A stretch of 64,000 nucleotides of DNA, taken from assembly GCA_031429355.1 (NCBI GenBank), contig JANOZM010000017.1, positions 29,412 through 93,411 on the forward strand. Direction: 5' to 3'. This DNA is from JANOZM01 sp031429355. GTDB taxonomy: Bacteria > Pseudomonadota > Gammaproteobacteria > Burkholderiales > Burkholderiaceae_E. Every line of letters begins with the position of its first letter. The first letter of the stretch is position 1. Below, one piece after another: positions 61,920 to 64,000 of the stretch. A model generated the notes under the pieces. The model saw only the letters and a list, made by a program, of their open reading frames with translations, had not been told where the DNA came from and did not search any database. A program made the translations under genes and the position numbers.

Positions 61920-63005
61920 ATGAAGTCTACAACCATAGCTATTGATGTTGCAAAAGATGTTTTCCAACTGGCTATCGCCGACGATAAGTTGCGTGTAACT
62001 GATTCAGTGCGCTTGAGTCGTAAGCAATTCTTGCCGTGGTTTGAGAACCGCGAAGTGAAACAAATCATTATGGAAGCTTGCGGTTCTGCCCATTATTGGG
62101 CGCGTTGTTTCCAAGCGCGTGGTATTACCGTGATTTTGCTACCGGCGACTTACATCCGTGCCTACGTTCAGCGCTCAAAGACCGATGCGGCTGATGCGGC
62201 AGCGTTGATTGAGGCCTTTCGAGGCGGCGCCATTGTTCCCGTGCGATCAAAGTCTATTGAGCAGCAAGCCTTGCAAGGCTTGCACCGGATTCGCTCGCTT
62301 TGGATGCACGACCGTACCGCACGAATCAACACATTGCGTGGGTTACTGCGTGAGTTCGGTATCCCGATTCTGGTTGGCGCGAGAACCGGCATCGATAACA
62401 TCGGGCGAGTGTTGGCTGATCCGGCCAGCACAGTACAAGCGCTCATTCGCGATTCATTAAAAGTACTTCTTGAGGAGATTCGAATGATCGAAGCCAAAGT
62501 CACTCAAATCGAGCGACAGCTATCCGATGCGGCTAAGCAAAGTACCGCTTGCAAATTATTGCTGTCTATTCCTGGCGTCGGTTTATTGACTGCGACTGCA
62601 ATGGTGGCAGCAACCTCGGGTTCGGTTGCACACTTTAAATCGGCTCGGCACTTTGCTTCTTGGTTTGGTCTTACGCCGCGCGAGTTCTCGTCGGGCAACA
62701 ACCGCTTCATGGGTAGAATCAGCAAAAAAGGTGATCGCTATTTACGAATGTTACTCACGCACGGTGCCCGCAGCTTAATGCGTAGTAACACCGTTGCCGT
62801 CAGTAAAGCCAAAGCGCTTAAACCAGGTCTGCACGCATGGGCCAATCAACTACAGCACCGAACCCACCATAACAAAGCCGCTTGCGCGGTCGCCAACAAA
62901 ATGGCTCGTGTTTGTTATGCCGTATTACGTGACGGGGAGCCTTTCGATCAACCCAGCCCTAGGCCCGATAAAAAACTCTATAGAAACGACTTCGCTATGG
63001 CTTAA
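61920..63005 (+). CDS. IS110/IS1111-family DEDD transposase
   Basis: 361 residues from the ATG at 61920 with AAGGAG seven bases upstream. The RuvC-like DEDD residues are in AIDVAKDVF, IMEACGSAHYW and KTDAADAAALIEA. The C-terminal transposase_20 domain has LLSIPGVGLLTATAMVA and FGLTPREFSSGN, then GRISKKGDRYLRMLL with the serine-bearing loop. An IS1111-type recombinase; full length, apparently intact. Confidence 0.93.
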   Translation: MKSTTIAIDVAKDVFQLAIADDKLRVTDSVRLSRKQFLPWFENREVKQIIMEACGSAHYWARCFQARGITVILLPATYIRAYVQRSKTDAADAAALIEAFRGGAIVPVRSKSIEQQALQGLHRIRSLWMHDRTARINTLRGLLREFGIPILVGARTGIDNIGRVLADPASTVQALIRDSLKVLLEEIRMIEAKVTQIERQLSDAAKQSTACKLLLSIPGVGLLTATAMVAATSGSVAHFKSARHFASWFGLTPREFSSGNNRFMGRISKKGDRYLRMLLTHGARSLMRSNTVAVSKAKALKPGLHAWANQLQHRTHHNKAACAVANKMARVCYAVLRDGEPFDQPSPRPDKKLYRNDFAMA

Positions 63006-63278
63006 AACCAACCCACACTAAACCCACTATTGTTTTACAACCCGTCCACATCTTGCTAAGAGATTGATTGCCCGTCATGGCACCTAGGTTAAACCCCGCA
63101 CCGAACAAAGCCGATAACCCTTCTGACAGCTTGCGTGTCAATTGCAGCGTGTGGCTACTCGGTGTTCGCAGATTCCATGTTGGCCAGAGCCATTTAGAGC
63201 TCACTAAACAGGCCGGATATACGACTGCAGGTCAACACCTTATTGCCAGCAAAAAAATCAATCGCTTGTTGCACTTAA
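63006..63278 (+). ncRNA. Candidate seekRNA/bridge RNA region of the IS1111-type element
   Basis: 273 bp of non-coding right end between the transposase stop and the right inverted repeat. In IS1111-type elements the guide RNA that pairs with target and donor is encoded here. Short segments AACCCC (63092-63097) and GGTCAAC (63230-63236) are complementary to the two sides of the insertion point (GGGGTT and GTTGAC). The matches are short and the RNA fold was not computed. Confidence 0.5.
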
Positions 63279-63290
63279 CGGGGAGTCCAT
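63279..63290 (+). repeat. Right subterminal inverted repeat of the IS
   Basis: CGGGGAGTCCAT, perfect complement of 61824-61835. Confidence 0.85.
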
Positions 63291-63300
63291 ATATGAGGGG

Positions 63301-63810
63301 TTAGGCCTCAACGAGCGGTGCATCTCTAAGCGCGCAATGAAACCAACCAACGTCGTGCCACCTATCGAACTTTCGGCCAACGGCTGGAAACGTACCAATG
63401 CTTCTGAAGCCTACGCTTTCGTGAAGCGACACGCTCGCCTGATTTGGGAGAGCGATGGCAGCGTAGGCATTGCAGTAGCCCTTGGTGGCGAGGGCTGGTA
63501 GTAGCGCTTTGTACAACGCTTTGCCGATGCCACGCCCTCGACTCTGAGGAGCAATGTAGGCAGCGGTTTCAGTTGACCATTGGTACGCAGCTCGCTCGCG
63601 GTGGGAGGATCCGTAGACATAGCCCACCACGTTGCCGTCCAGTTCTGCTACCAACCATGCCCACTTGGCGGAGTACTTGCGGATTCGATCGCTGAACTCG
63701 TCTAGGGTTGGTGGCACAAGCTCGAATGAGATCGCGGTGTTCTCGACTACTGGAGCGTAGATCGCGAGCATGATTTCGGCGTCGTTGGTATTGGCTGGGC
63801 GGATGAGCAT
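63301..63810 (-). CDS. GNAT N-acetyltransferase of phosphinothricin acetyltransferase type (cassette gene)
   Basis: 169 residues from ATG 63808-63810: LIRPANTNDAEIMLAIYAP, YGSSHRERAAYQWSTETAAYI and GRGIGKALYKALLPALATKGY (acetyl-CoA loop), then HESVGFRSIGTFPAVGRKFDRWHDVGWF. This fits the Pat/MddA-type family acting on amino-group substrates such as phosphinothricin or methionine sulfone analogues. Its TAA stop sits inside the R'' core GCCTAAC, and its cassette starts with the complementary GTTAGGC at 63837. Confidence 0.85.
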   Translation of the reverse strand: MLIRPANTNDAEIMLAIYAPVVENTAISFELVPPTLDEFSDRIRKYSAKWAWLVAELDGNVVGYVYGSSHRERAAYQWSTETAAYIAPQSRGRGIGKALYKALLPALATKGYCNAYAAIALPNQASVSLHESVGFRSIGTFPAVGRKFDRWHDVGWFHCALRDAPLVEA

Positions 63811-63830
63811 CGGTGAAGTCTGAATTTGAG

Positions 63831-63956
63831 GCCTAACGCACGATTTAAGCAGCGCCAAAATAACTGGTCGCATGGGTACTGAAGCGCGAAAATTTATTCG
63901 CGCGTAAGTGGCCACGAACCACTGCTGCTAGCGTCTGGTTCAAACACATGTTAGTT
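63831..63956 (-). other. attC recombination site 3 (cassette beyond the right edge)
   Basis: 126 bp. On the minus strand it runs from an AACTAAC core (63956-63950) to R' GTTAGGC (63837-63831). AGCAGC and GCTGCT arms pair, and GCGCGAA-aattta-TTCGCGC is an inner perfect hairpin. It belongs to a cassette whose gene lies right of the window. Its R' is the start of the GNAT cassette. Confidence 0.65.
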
Positions 63957-64000
63957 TTTGCACTTTAGCTCGCTGCCGTACAAGTTTAAACTCAAGCCTA

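Larger units (their letters stand above)
61817..63293 (+). mobile_element. IS110-family, IS1111-type insertion sequence targeting attC
   Basis: 1,477 bp. Subterminal inverted repeats ATGGACTCCCCG (61824-61835) and CGGGGAGTCCAT (63279-63290) are perfect 12-mers, with 7 bp outside on the left and 3 bp outside on the right. These are the extensions known for IS1111-attC elements. Excising 61817-63293 joins TCAGGTTGAC to TGAGGGGTTAGGC, restoring an attC with no target duplication. It carries one transposase gene and a long non-coding right end. Confidence 0.85.

Noticed and set aside
63068..63304. 78-residue plus-strand frame in the right end of the IS
   Set aside because: No recognisable family; it lies in the non-coding right end expected to carry a guide RNA and runs through the inverted repeat.
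1..64000. CRISPR array, tRNA or rRNA genes
   Set aside because: No regularly spaced short repeats, and no cloverleaf or ribosomal RNA core sequence noticed.

Overview
The window looks like chromosomal DNA from a mid-GC betaproteobacterium, probably Burkholderiales or a relative. The evidence is the resB - cytochrome c4 - engB - hemB block, the S10/spc/alpha ribosomal clusters with an alanine/arginine-rich extended S3, and a PEP-CTERM exosortase substrate. No rRNA or tRNA gene and no CRISPR array was seen.

Layout. 1-6615: cytochrome c maturation (resB), a dihaem cytochrome c4, engB, hemB, a CorA/ZntB transporter, dsbB and lldD. 6849-9162: two envelope proteins of unknown role. 9369-16320: a polyamine module, a four-gene ABC importer followed by an aldehyde dehydrogenase and a 4-aminobutyrate-type aminotransferase, consistent with putrescine to GABA to succinate semialdehyde. 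16321-18029: a decayed island with IS21-like end repeats, an Rhs tip fragment and a zeta-like kinase broken by one in-frame stop. 18030-28119: a ten-gene minus-strand operon (GntR regulator, Liv-type ABC importer, LeuC/LeuD-like hydratase, hydantoinase-type amidohydrolase, fumarate-reductase-like flavoprotein) that reads as a catabolic pathway with an unidentified substrate. 28495-30884: a CHRD/PEP-CTERM protein, an SDR and a LysR regulator.

31016-45101 is the ribosomal protein block on the minus strand (rplC to rplQ, with secY, infA, rpmJ and rpoA). It has a good internal promoter before rplN. rpsJ is absent from the head of the S10 cluster. 45474-50455 holds a His-rich exported protein, a FAD dehydrogenase, and an ECF sigma/anti-sigma pair divergent from yceI-cytochrome c. 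The two divergent units share an identical two-block promoter, GGAATAA-N15-TGTTCTG. 50503-59629 is a run of small mostly minus-strand housekeeping and accessory genes.

59815-63956 is, in my reading, part of an integron gene-cassette array running on the minus strand. It has folded attC sites and at least three cassettes (GNAT acetyltransferase, DUF4375 protein, RelB/ParE pair) whose first bases are complementary to the R'' core of their own attC. A fourth, degraded Phd/PIN cassette also lies there. An IS1111-type element sits precisely inside one attC; removing 61817-63293 restores the attC. The array continues beyond the right edge, and no integron integrase is in the window.
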